Both the position numbers and the translations under genes were made by a program. Shown here piece by piece: positions 16,924 to 25,700 of a stretch of 64,000 nucleotides of DNA. The notes under the pieces were generated by a model. The model was given only the letters and a program-made list of their open reading frames with translations. It did not search any database and was not told the origin of the DNA. Each line of letters starts with the position of its first letter. Positions within the stretch are counted from its first letter, which is position 1. Origin of the DNA: Streptomyces humidus (GTDB taxonomy: Bacteria > Actinomycetota > Actinomycetes > Streptomycetales > Streptomycetaceae); contig NZ_BMTL01000035.1 in assembly GCF_014649655.1 (NCBI RefSeq), forward strand, positions 44,211 through 108,210. Reading direction: 5' to 3'.

Positions 16924-18006
16924 ATGACCGCACTCCACCTGTGGCTGCGCCACGAGGTCCGCACCACCGAACGGCGTACCCCGGTCGTCCCCGACGACGC
17001 CCGCCGCCTCGTCGAGGCCGGCGTGCGCCTGAGCGTCGAGGACTCCCCGCAGCGCGTCTTCCCGGCCCCGGAGTACGAGGCCGTCGGCGCGAGGATCGTC
17101 CCCGCCGGCTCATGGACCTCGGCACCGGACGACGCCGTCGTCCTCGGCCTCAAGGAACTCCCGGACGAGCCCACCCAACTGACTCACCGTCATATTTTCT
17201 TCGGGCACGCCTACAAGCGGCAGCCGGGGGCCGCGGCCCTGTTGCGCCGGTTCGCCGCCGGAGGCGGAGCACTGCTCGACCTGGAGTACCTGGTCGACGA
17301 CGACGGGCGTCGTCTCGCGGCCTTCGGCTTCTGGGCGGGCTACCTGGGAGCGGCCCTCGCCGTCCTCCAGCACCGGGGCGAGCTGACCGCTCCGCTGGCG
17401 CCCACCGACAAGGAGGCCCTGGACGCGACGCTGCGTCAGGCGTTGCACAAGGAACCGGAGTTCACCGCCCTCGTCGTCGGGGCCCTCGGACGCAGCGGCC
17501 GGGGCGCACGCGCCGCGTTCGCCACGGCCGGCGTGGACCCCTCCTGCTGGGACCTGGCGGAGACCCGCGACCTGGACCGCACCGCCCTGCTGGCGCACGA
17601 CGTGATGGTCAACTGCGTCCTCGCCACGACCCCCGTGCCGCCGTTCGTCCGCGAGCAGGACCTCGACGACCCGGACCGCAGGCTGCGCACCCTGTCCGAC
17701 GTCACCTGCGACGTGGGCTCGCCGCTCAACGTCCTGCCGGTGTACGACCGCACGACCGAATGGTCCGACCCCGTGCGCCGTCTGCGCAAGGAGCCTCCGC
17801 TGGACCTGATCGCCATCGACAACCTGCCGTCCCTGCTGCCGCGCGAGGCCAGCGTCGACTTCTCGGCGGCCCTCACGCCCCAGCTGCTGCACTTCGGCGC
17901 CGACCGGGCATGGGCCCGCTGCCTGGACCGCTTCCACGAGGCGAGCCGTGAACTCGGCCTGGCTCCGGGTCGGTTCGGCGCGGAAGGGGAGTCCGGCCGT
18001 TCCTGA
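16924..18006 (+). CDS. Saccharopine dehydrogenase-like (lysine-forming type) protein
   Basis: A 360-residue protein of the alanine/saccharopine dehydrogenase fold. It begins LWLRHEVRTTERRTPVVP and continues with VEDSPQRVFP, LKELPD and FFGHAYK, as in NAD-dependent saccharopine dehydrogenases. The nucleotide-binding segment VVGALGRSGRGARAAF is near residue 185. A C-terminal DVTCDVGSPLN-type segment follows. The enzyme class oxidatively cleaves saccharopine to lysine and 2-oxoglutarate; bacterial homologues may act on other amine-ketoacid adducts. The ATG at 16924 has GGAGG 10 nt upstream, and the longer upstream opening is rejected. It sits alone between the ribA paralogue and a gene-poor stretch, so the pathway is not evident. 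Catalytic direction cannot be deduced. Confidence 0.82.
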   Translation: MTALHLWLRHEVRTTERRTPVVPDDARRLVEAGVRLSVEDSPQRVFPAPEYEAVGARIVPAGSWTSAPDDAVVLGLKELPDEPTQLTHRHIFFGHAYKRQPGAAALLRRFAAGGGALLDLEYLVDDDGRRLAAFGFWAGYLGAALAVLQHRGELTAPLAPTDKEALDATLRQALHKEPEFTALVVGALGRSGRGARAAFATAGVDPSCWDLAETRDLDRTALLAHDVMVNCVLATTPVPPFVREQDLDDPDRRLRTLSDVTCDVGSPLNVLPVYDRTTEWSDPVRRLRKEPPLDLIAIDNLPSLLPREASVDFSAALTPQLLHFGADRAWARCLDRFHEASRELGLAPGRFGAEGESGRS

Positions 18007-18381
18007 CGCCGTGCCCGTCACCGGCGTCGTGCACCAGGTGGGCGCGGGCCTGTCCCGGGCAGCGGCCCGGCCGCCCCGGGTGAGCACGGCGACCGCGTAC
18101 GCCTGTGGCACCGCACGGCGGAACGGGCGGCCGGCACGCTGGGTGTCCGGCACATCCTGGGCGGGCCCCTCCCGCCGGGCCTGGCCAGGGCCGCCGGGAC
18201 GGCCACCCGCTGCGAGCGGTGGCTGGGCGAACTGCGCGCCGGGGGACTGGACTTCGCGTTGCGCGTCGGGGCCTGACGGCTGCCGCGAGTCCCGGCGGGG
18301 GCGGGCGCGAGGCCGGCGCGGGACTCCGGAGGCGGACGTCCCCCGCGGGGCGGCGCCACCGTGGCGGCGGTCCCGGCGCGG
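18007..18381. other. Gene-poor interval with a coding-like 3' fragment
   Basis: No complete gene was found. On the plus strand an open frame reaches a TGA at 18274-18276. From about 18082 it has coding-like third-position GC and ends in GLDFALRVGA. It has no plausible start and I do not recognise it. It may be the tail of a decayed gene. Confidence 0.3.
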
Positions 18382-19611
18382 TCAGTCCGTGACCGCTTCG
18401 TGGACCAGCCGCTTGAGGTCGGGGTAGAGCTTCAGCGACCTCCGCGGGCGCAGCTGGGTCAGGAACTGGACGGACACGTCGTGGCTCGGGTCGACCCAGA
18501 AGGTCGTGGTGGCGACGCCGCTCCAGCCGTACGTGCCGAGCCCGGACGGGGCCTGGGTGCGGCTCGGGTCGACGACCACGGAGACCCCGAGACCGAAGCC
18601 GACGCCGTCGTTGCCCGGCTCGTCGTGGGCGGGACGGCTGCCGAAGGCGCGCAGGTCGGCGCCGCCGGGGAGGTGGTTGCGGGTCATCAGGTCGACGGTT
18701 TCGGGCGCGAGCAGGCGCACCCCGTCGAGCTCGCCGCGCCGTCTCAGCATCTCGCTGAACCGGTGGACGTCGTAGGCGCTCGCCACCATGCCGCCGCTGC
18801 CCGACAGGAACCGGGGGCGGCCGAACAGGGGCAGACCCGGGATCGGCTCGATGCCGCCGCCGTCGGCGTCCCCGTACAACTCCGCCAGGCGGCCCGCCTG
18901 TTCGCCGGAGACCTGGAAGCCGGCGTCGGGCATGCCGAGCGGGCGGAAGATCCGCTCGGCGAGGAACTCGTCCAGCGGCCGGCCGGAGACCACCTCGACG
19001 ACCCGGCCCAGGACGTTCGTGGCCACCGAGTAGTTCCACTGGGTGCCCGGCTCGAACTGCAGCGGCAGCCGCGCGTACGCCTCCACGGTGCCCGCGAGGT
19101 CCGAGCCCGGCAGCACCGCCGAGTCCAGTCCGGCCTCGCGGTACAGGGCGTCGACCGGGTGGCAGTGGTAGAACGCGAAGGTCAGGCCCCCGGTGTGGGT
19201 CATCAGATGCCGCACCAGCAGGGGCTGCTCGACCGGGCGGGTGGACAGGTCCGCGCCCGAACCGCCGGTGTACACGCGCTGGTCGGCGAAGGCAGGCAGG
19301 TGGTCGGCGACGGGGTCGTCGAGCCCCAGCCGGCCTTCCTCCATCAGTATCAGCGCGGCGACGGAGGTCACCGGCTTGGTCATGGAGTAGATCCGGTACA
19401 GCGTGTCCGCCTCGACGGGCAGCCCGGCGGCGATGTCGCGGCGGCCGTGCGTGACGAGGTGCGCGACCCGGCCGCCGCGTGAGACGGCCAAGAGGAACCC
19501 GGGCAGACGCCCTTCGTCGACACGGTGGGCGAGGTGCTGGTCGAGACGGTCCAGCGCCTTCCCGTCCAGCCCGGCCTCGCTCGGGTCGACCTCTTGTCGC
19601 AGCAGTGCCAT
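18382..19611 (-). CDS. Serine hydrolase of the beta-lactamase/class C PBP family
   Basis: A 409-residue enzyme with the active-site SxxK tetrad SMTK (S76, K79) and the second-motif Tyr in the WNYSVATN segment. The family covers esterases, D-aminopeptidases and EstB/LovD-type acyltransferases. No signal peptide is evident, so it is probably cytosolic, which argues against a role in cell-wall or beta-lactam hydrolysis. ATG at 19611 is preceded by GGAGGA at good spacing; the frame extending to 19719 is not needed. It lies 40 bp downstream of the MFS gene on the same strand, possibly on the same TetR-controlled transcript. The true substrate is unknown. Confidence 0.87.
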   Translation of the reverse strand: MALLRQEVDPSEAGLDGKALDRLDQHLAHRVDEGRLPGFLLAVSRGGRVAHLVTHGRRDIAAGLPVEADTLYRIYSMTKPVTSVAALILMEEGRLGLDDPVADHLPAFADQRVYTGGSGADLSTRPVEQPLLVRHLMTHTGGLTFAFYHCHPVDALYREAGLDSAVLPGSDLAGTVEAYARLPLQFEPGTQWNYSVATNVLGRVVEVVSGRPLDEFLAERIFRPLGMPDAGFQVSGEQAGRLAELYGDADGGGIEPIPGLPLFGRPRFLSGSGGMVASAYDVHRFSEMLRRRGELDGVRLLAPETVDLMTRNHLPGGADLRAFGSRPAHDEPGNDGVGFGLGVSVVVDPSRTQAPSGLGTYGWSGVATTTFWVDPSHDVSVQFLTQLRPRRSLKLYPDLKRLVHEAVTD

Positions 19612-19651
19612 CCCTGTCCTCCAGTGCGTTCGTTCAAGGTGCGGCCCCGGT

Positions 19652-21115
19652 CTACCCGCCGGGACGACCTCCGACCTCATCGTCGCGCAGGGAACGCGCG
19701 TGCGGACCCCTTTCGGCACCGTGATCCTTGTGCGTTGCGTCGCTTCCCTCAGCCGGGTGACCAGCGGGGCAGGCGGTCGGGCGGGCGGTGGGGGCGGGGC
19801 GTGCGCGGCCAGGGAGCGCCCTGCAGAGCGCCGGAGCGGCCGCGGACGCGCACGCCACCGCCAGCAGGGGCGAGCGCGCCGCGCCGAGGTTCATGAGCAC
19901 GGTCGCCGCCGCGACGCCGAGCGCCGGTCCGACGTTCATCGCCGTCTGCTGCAGCCCGCCCGCCACTCCGGCCGACTCGGCGGGCGCCTCCCGGACGACG
20001 ACATGGGTCGCCGCCACCATCGTCGCGCCGAACCCGGCGCCCACCAGGGCGAATCCGGCGCAGAAGACGGCCGGACCCGTGGCGCCGGCGAGGACGAGGA
20101 GGCCGACGGCGAGCACGGTCGTCGCCCCCGTGAGCGTGGTGCGCGCGCCGGCCCGGCGCAGCAGCACCGCGGCGGCGGGGGCGGCGGCCACCAGGAACAC
20201 GGCCAGCGGAAGGCTGAGCAGGGCGCTGCGCAGCGGGGTGAGGCCCAGACCGTCCTGGAGCAGGTAGACACAGGCGAACACCGCGCCGTTCAGGGCCGCA
20301 GACGCGACGACGAGCAGACCGAGCGCCGCGCCGACCCCGTGCGAGCGCGCAGCGACCCCGCCCGTTCGCCCGAGCGCGGCCGCCCACGGCAGCAGGGGAG
20401 CAGGAGTGCGGCGTTCGTGCTGCACGAAGGCGACGGCGGCGAGGAGAGCGACCGGCGCCGACCACGTCATGCCGGGGAGCGTGACCAGGGTGTGGACCAG
20501 ACAGGCCAGTGCCACCGCGAGGAGCAGGGCGCCGGGCAGCCCGAGCGGCCCGTCGGCGGACGGCCGCGGCTCCTCCCGGGAGGCGAGGGCGAGCGCGCCG
20601 AACAGCAGCGCGGGCACGACGTTCACCAGGAACACCGAACGCCATCCGAACCCGGTGGTCAGCACCCCACCGACCATGGGCCCGACGGCCGCCGCCACTC
20701 CGATGGCGGCCGTGCGCACCGCGATGGGGGTGCGCAGCCGCTCCGGCGGGAACGACGCCCGCAGCATTCCCAGCGTGGCCGGCTGCAACAGGGCCCCGAA
20801 CGCGCCCTGCACCACCCGCAGCCCGGTCACCCAGTCCACGCCCGGCGCCACGGTGAGTGCCGCCGAGACGACCCCGAACCCGAGCATGCCGACGGCGAAG
20901 GTGCGGCGGTGTCCGTGACGGTCGCCGAGTCGCCCGGCGAACACGAGCAGACTCGCGACCGCGACGAGATAGCCGGTCCCGGTCCACTGGGCCTGGGCCA
21001 GGGAGGCGTGCAGATCGTGTTGCATAGCGGGCCGGGCGACGGTGAGCACGGTGCCGTCCAGGGCGACGATCACCGCGCCGGCCACACTGCTCGCCAGCGT
21101 CAGGGAACGGTTCAC
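19652..21115 (-). CDS. DHA2-type (14-TM) MFS efflux transporter
   Basis: A 487-residue transporter with about 14 hydrophobic helices. It carries the DHA2 marks LDGTVLTVARPAMQ in helix 1, the loop motif GRLGDRHGHRRTF and the antiporter motif region GPMVGGVLTT. It should export a toxic organic compound using proton motive force. Its GTG start overlaps the TetR stop (GTGA), so regulator and pump are translationally coupled. About 60 hydrophilic C-terminal residues follow the last helix and are not typical of the family; they may be a degenerate extension. The likely inducer is the exported drug itself, acting through the TetR repressor. Confidence 0.88.
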   Translation of the reverse strand: MNRSLTLASSVAGAVIVALDGTVLTVARPAMQHDLHASLAQAQWTGTGYLVAVASLLVFAGRLGDRHGHRRTFAVGMLGFGVVSAALTVAPGVDWVTGLRVVQGAFGALLQPATLGMLRASFPPERLRTPIAVRTAAIGVAAAVGPMVGGVLTTGFGWRSVFLVNVVPALLFGALALASREEPRPSADGPLGLPGALLLAVALACLVHTLVTLPGMTWSAPVALLAAVAFVQHERRTPAPLLPWAAALGRTGGVAARSHGVGAALGLLVVASAALNGAVFACVYLLQDGLGLTPLRSALLSLPLAVFLVAAAPAAAVLLRRAGARTTLTGATTVLAVGLLVLAGATGPAVFCAGFALVGAGFGATMVAATHVVVREAPAESAGVAGGLQQTAMNVGPALGVAAATVLMNLGAARSPLLAVACASAAAPALCRALPGRARPAPTARPTACPAGHPAEGSDATHKDHGAERGPHARSLRDDEVGGRPGG

Positions 21116-21741
21116 CGGCTGTCCTCGGGCCCCAGATGCGCGTCCAGAGCCGTGCGAAGCAGCGGCGCGAAGTCGTCTGCTCCAGTGGCGAGTTGCAGGC
21201 TGCCCCAGCGCCACAGCTGGGCGATGCCGTGCAGGTTCGCCCACAGCGCGGCCGCGACGGCACGGGCGTCGGCGTCCGGGCGGACGCGGCCGACCAGCTC
21301 CGTCAGCACGCCGAACAGCGGCAGGCTGGTGTCGCGCAGCCGCAGATGACCGCTCTCCAAAAGATCGTGGCGGAACATCAGCTCGTACATCCCGGAATTC
21401 TCCAGGGCGAACCGCAGGTAGACGCCGCTGAGTTCGGTGAGCTGCCCGCGCGGGTCCGCGCTCCCGTCGCCGCAGGTCGCCCGCACGCGCGCGGCGAGGT
21501 CGTGGAAACCGCGGTGCGCGATGGCCGACAGCAGTTCCAGGTGGGTGGGGAAGTGGCGGCGGGGCGCACCGTGCGAGACGCCCGCCCGCCGCGCGATCTC
21601 GCGCAGGGTCAGCGCCCCGGCGCCCTCCCGGGAGACCAGGTCCACACCGACGTCGACCAGACGGGTGCGCAGACCGGCGTCGGAAGCGGTGGGGCCGCAG
21701 GGCTCGGCAGCCGGCCCCGGGTCGGGTGCTGGTTCGCTCAT
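21112..21741 (-). CDS. TetR-family repressor of the adjacent MFS pump
   Basis: A 209-residue TetR-type regulator. The N-terminal HTH includes LTLREIARRAGVSHGAPRRHF (recognition helix VSHGAPRRHF). The C-terminal ligand domain resembles the TetR_C WHG group, with LWANLHGIAQL. It is transcribed with the MFS gene. Its start lies 21 bp from a perfect palindrome at 21763-21779, the obvious autoregulatory operator. The 23-residue N-terminal arm before the HTH is Pro/Ala-rich. The standard reading is derepression by a ligand that the pump exports. Confidence 0.9.
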   Translation of the reverse strand: MSEPAPDPGPAAEPCGPTASDAGLRTRLVDVGVDLVSREGAGALTLREIARRAGVSHGAPRRHFPTHLELLSAIAHRGFHDLAARVRATCGDGSADPRGQLTELSGVYLRFALENSGMYELMFRHDLLESGHLRLRDTSLPLFGVLTELVGRVRPDADARAVAAALWANLHGIAQLWRWGSLQLATGADDFAPLLRTALDAHLGPEDSR

Positions 21742-21762
21742 GGACGCTGTCTACCAGCGCCT

Positions 21763-21779
21763 AGTAGACAGTGTCTACT
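21763..21779. promoter_or_regulatory. TetR operator palindrome
   Basis: AGTAGACA-G-TGTCTACT is a perfect 17-bp palindrome immediately upstream of the tetR start. An additional TGTCTAC half site lies inside the start region at 21748-21754, suggesting a second weaker or overlapping site. Confidence 0.8.
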
Positions 21780-21782
21780 CTG

Positions 21783-21824
21783 GTCACCGCTACTGCGTCA
21801 CCGCTGCTGCGTCACCGCTGCTGT
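21783..21824. repeat. Three tandem 14-bp repeats beside the TetR operator
   Basis: The unit GTCACCGCTGCTGC occurs three times head to tail (21783, 21797, 21811) with one substitution in each outer copy. It directly follows the operator on the side away from tetR. Confidence 0.75.
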
Positions 21825-21911
21825 GGAGGCCATAGATGCCGTCGGTCGTGGGTCTGCTGGAACAGCGCGAGCTCGTCGCTCGTCTGTACGTGGCCCTCGT
21901 CTCACCCGTTA

Positions 21912-21965
21912 CCGACGGCATGAGGCCCCAGGACGTCTTGGCGCTCTTGAGCCTCATGCCGTCGG
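21912..21965. repeat. Perfect 15-bp inverted repeat, 24-bp spacer
   Basis: Arms 21912-21926 and 21951-21965 are exactly complementary (CCGACGGCATGAGGC and its reverse complement). The function is not known. A hairpin terminator, a MITE-like remnant or a recombination site are possible. Confidence 0.7.
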
Positions 21966-22171
21966 CCCACGGCAACACGGTGGTGCGACATCGGACCCGG
22001 GTGGTCAGGCCTGACCTGACACGGCAGGCCAAGAGTGCAACGTGCCCCGGTACCGGAGAGCGGTGTTGCGGCGGCTGCCGGGCCGGATGGGCGGTCGGCA
22101 GCTCACAGGTGTGCCCTCATCGCACATGGTCGGACATCTTGTTCCTTGCCTGCTGTCGAGGAGCGGGTGGG

Positions 22172-22423
22172 TCACTCAACCCAGATGTACAGGGCCCACT
22201 TGCTGCCGTACGGAGTGCAGTAGGCGGGCCCGGCGTAGGACGCCGCCAGCGAGTAGCACGTCGACTCCGAGTAGACGCCATCCTTGTGCCAGTAGCCTGC
22301 AGCCTCGGCCGTCGATGTGGGGCCGATCTCCGAGGGCGCGGGGGCGGCCTGAGCGACCGCGGTGCCACCCACCAGCATGGTGGATCCCAGAGCGATACCG
22401 GTGAGCAATAGACGTACTCGCAT
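22172..22423 (-). CDS. Small secreted protein, 83 residues
   Basis: The ATG at 22423 has GGAG 7-8 nt upstream. Residues 1-27 are a clear Sec signal peptide (MRVRLLLTGIALGS..., ending AQAAP). The mature part is about 56 residues, rich in Ser, Tyr and Trp (GYWHKDGVYSEST), with two cysteines (in STCYSL and AYCTPYG) likely to form a disulfide. I do not recognise a family with certainty. It diverges from the large STAND-NTPase gene, and another small secreted protein, decayed, lies on the far side of that gene. It may be an extracellular inhibitor or signalling/toxin-like peptide, but no function is claimed. Confidence 0.7.
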   Translation of the reverse strand: MRVRLLLTGIALGSTMLVGGTAVAQAAPAPSEIGPTSTAEAAGYWHKDGVYSESTCYSLAASYAGPAYCTPYGSKWALYIWVE

Positions 22424-22756
22424 GTGTGTCTCCTTCGCCGTATGGCGGATATGTGTGGATGTCACTTTTCGGTGGGAGCGTGCTGTTTGCGGGCTGTCTG
22501 CAGGTCGGCATCCGCCGGCAATTCGTATGGCGGATGCCGATCCCGCTTCCCCGATCCGAGCCCACGACCGCCCGGCAGTCCTTCGCTGAACGGCAGCCCC
22601 CGGGGCTCGCAACACCGAGTTCAGCGGCTGGCGCATTGTTTGGCAGTGCTGGTCAGGCGGCCAAACAATGGCCGGACGCGAACTTTCGGGTCCTGTGGCG
22701 GGTCCGTAGCGTGGCTGGCCGGTCTGGTGTCACGGGCAGCTGACGGGGGTGGGGGC
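22424..22756. other. Divergent promoter region of the STAND gene and the small secreted protein
   Basis: 333 bp without a gene. Its GC content is lower than that of the flanking genes, with A/T runs around 22440-22530. It contains an 11-bp perfect inverted repeat at 22634-22670 (listed separately). Promoters for both divergent genes must lie here, but I cannot assign -35/-10 boxes with confidence. Confidence 0.5.
22634..22670. promoter_or_regulatory. Inverted repeat upstream of the STAND gene
   Basis: CATTGTTTGGC at 22634-22644 and its exact reverse complement at 22660-22670 flank a 15-bp spacer, about 87 bp before the GTG start. It is A/T-richer than its surroundings and looks like an operator for a dimeric regulator or a 5'-leader hairpin. 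Confidence 0.55.
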
Positions 22757-25700
22757 GTGGCGGGGCGTCGTGAGGTGCCGGTGGATCCGGGAGCCGGTCC
22801 GGTGCAGCGGTTCGCGTTCGAGCTGCGCAAGCTGCGCGCCGAGGCGGGCGGAGTCACCTACCGGGTGCTGGCGGATCGGGCTGGGTACTCGATCACGACG
22901 CTGTCGCAGGCAGCCGGCGGTGAGCAGCTGCCGACGCTGGCGGTGGCGTTGGCTTATGCGGCGGCGTGTGGGGGTGATGCGGGAGAGTGGGAGGCCCGGT
23001 GGAAGCAGGCCGTGGACGAGGTTGTCGTCCTGGGCCAGACAGAGGACGGGCAGAGCGCGGAACCGCCGTACAAGGGACTGGTGCGGTTCGAGACCGGTGA
23101 CAGTGACCGGTTCTTCGGCCGTGACCGGCTCACCGCCGACCTCTTGGACCTGCTGCGCCGACAGAGGTTCGCGGCGGTGTTCGGGCCGTCCGGCAGCGGC
23201 AAGTCCTCCTTGCTGCGCGCCGGCCTGATCCCCGCTCTCCAGCACACCCGGACGCTGGACTTACGCCTGGCCGCCCTGCGTATCCTCACCCCCGGCCCGC
23301 ACCCGGCCCACACCCACGCCCGGGTGCTCGATCCCGGCGCCACCAGATCAGGCACCCCGGGCGCCGACACGTTCGTGATCGTCGACCAGTTCGAGGAGGT
23401 CTTCACCCTCTGCCACGACCCGGCCGAACGCGCCCGCTTCCTCGATCTGCTGCTGACCGCCCGCCGACCCGAGAGCCGGTTACGGGTACTCATTGCCGTG
23501 CGCGCCGACTTCTACGGCCGCTGCGCCGAACACCAGGGCCTGGTCGAGGCCCTGCGCGACTCCAACCTGCTGGTCGGCCCGATGGCGCCGGCCGAACTGC
23601 GCGACGCCATCGTCAAGCCCGCCACTGCGACAGGCCTGACCGTGGAACGTGCCCTGACCTCGCGTCTGCTCGAGGAATTCGCCGACGCCCCGGGCGGGCT
23701 GCCGTTGCTGTCCCACGTGCTGATGGAAACCTGGCGGCGCCGCCGCGGCAAGACGATGAGCCTGGCCGGCTATCAGGCAGCCGGAGGCATCGAAGGCGCG
23801 GTCGCCAAGACCGCCGAGGACACCTACCGCCAGTTCACCGAACCCCAGGCCGCTGCGGCCCGCCGCATGCTGCTGCGCTTGGTCGCACCCGGCGACGGCA
23901 CCCCCGACACCCGCCGACCCGCCCACCAAGACGAGCTTGAAGTCTCCCGCAGGCAGGAGATCGAACAGGAGAGCGAAATCGGGCACGTCCTCCAGGCCTT
24001 CACCCGGGCCCGGCTGCTCACCCTTGACGGCGACACCGTCGAGCTCGCCCACGAGGCCCTGCTGACCGCCTGGCCCCGCCTACGCGGCTGGATCGAGCAA
24101 GACCGCGAACGCCTGAGCATCCATCGCAAACTGACCGACGCCGCCCACGCCTGGGAGGAACTGGGCCGCGACCCTGGAGCTCTGTACCGAGGCAACCGAA
24201 TGACCACCGCCCAAGAACACTTCAGCGGTGGGGCGGCCGCAGACCTCACCGACCTCGAGCACACCTTCCTCACCGCCAGCCTCACCGCACGTGATCAGGA
24301 AGAACACGCCGCTACCCGGGCCGGCCGCCGCCTGCGTCGGCTCACCGCATCACTGTCCATCCTGCTCGCTCTCACGGTCACCGCCGGCCTGATCGCCTGG
24401 CAGCAGAGCAGGTCGCACGAGCGCGAGCGGCTACGGGCCGAGGCCCGCCGTATCGCCGAGGTGGCCGACGGCATGCGCTTTGAGAATCCCCATACAGCGA
24501 TGCTGCTCAGTCTGGCTTCCTGGAAGATCGCTGACCTCCCGGAGACCCGTTCAGCACTGTTGGCCGCTGCATGGCAGAAGGAACAGGACGCATTTGCAGT
24601 GCCCGATGACGATCCAACCGCCGGTCGCTTCCTCGACCTCGACGGTCGAACCGTGCTCAGTGTCGGCGAGCGTCAGGTGACACAGTGGGACCTTGCCACT
24701 CACCGAAAGGTGGCTTCCTACACAGGGCTGGGCCGGTACGCGGACGACTACCCCGAGGTCAGCGTGGAGTCACGCGTGGCTGTACTGAACGGCGGCGAGG
24801 GCGTTCGGCTCTGGGACTTGGCGGCAGGAAGGCCGATCAGCCACCCGGTGTTCCGCAATATGACGGGCCAGATGAACTCCAGTGGTCGGACCGTCATCGT
24901 CTATGGCATGGACCGCAGTATGCAGTTGCGAGAAATCCGCAGCGGCCGCCTGCTCGCCGATCGGCGCGCGGGCACTCTCACTGACGGACCCCTCATAGGG
25001 AAAGTCAGTGCTGATGACCATCTGCTGGCTGTGTGCCGGAGCGAATCCGCGCGCCTGGAAATCCATGACCTTCACGAGCAAAAAAACCTGACAGCCGCGA
25101 AACTGTCCGGTGCTCAGCTGCCCTGCCGCAAGCTGCGCTTCGTCTTCAGCCGGGACAATCGAGCTCTTCTCACCCTCACCGACACGAAGGTCCAGATCTG
25201 GGACATCAACTCCGGTCGTCTGCGGCACGGCATCGAACACCCAGGCATCGCCGAGGCAGTTCTGAGCCCGAACGGGAAATTCCTGGCAACCGCAGACGAC
25301 AGCGCAATCCTCGTGTGGAGGCTCGCCGCCCCGTCCAGCCCTGTCTTCCGGTACGCCCTCGTCGGCGAGACCGCAGCGTCGTTGCGCTGGGCTCCCGGGG
25401 GGCGGGTTCTCCGCTACCTCGCAGGAGTGACCGGGGCAACAGTCAGGTCACTCGACGTGGAACATGCCGTAGATCCCATCTGGACCAGTCGGCCTGTCGG
25501 TCATGCGTCCTTCAGCGCGGACGGAAGAATCCAGGCCACTGTGAGGTCGTTGAGCGGCACCTTCCGTGCCCGGCTCCTTGACCTCCGCAATGGCCAGAAC
25601 CTGGCGACAGCGGATGTGCCCTGCCCCGGCACCAGCGCACAAAAGCAAGTGCACGGGCGATGCACCGGACTTCTTGCGCTGGCGCCCGATGGCCAGTCGT

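Larger units (their letters stand above)
21742..22171. other. 430-bp intergenic region: operator, repeats and a large inverted repeat
   Basis: Besides the operator and 14-bp repeats there is an SD-like GGAGG followed by ATG at 21836, with an opening MPSVVGLLEQRELVARL that looks like a coding start. The frame soon becomes Cys-rich and non-protein-like and overlaps an antisense gene, so at most it is a decayed 5' stub. A 14-bp perfect palindrome GGTCAGGCCTGACC lies at 22003-22016. The 15-bp inverted repeat at 21912-21965 is listed separately. Confidence 0.5.

Noticed and set aside
21836..22411. 191-codon plus-strand ORF with a good SD and start
   Set aside because: After about 17 natural-looking residues it becomes Cys/Arg-rich, and its second half is antisense to the small secreted protein. 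It is treated as at most a decayed stub.
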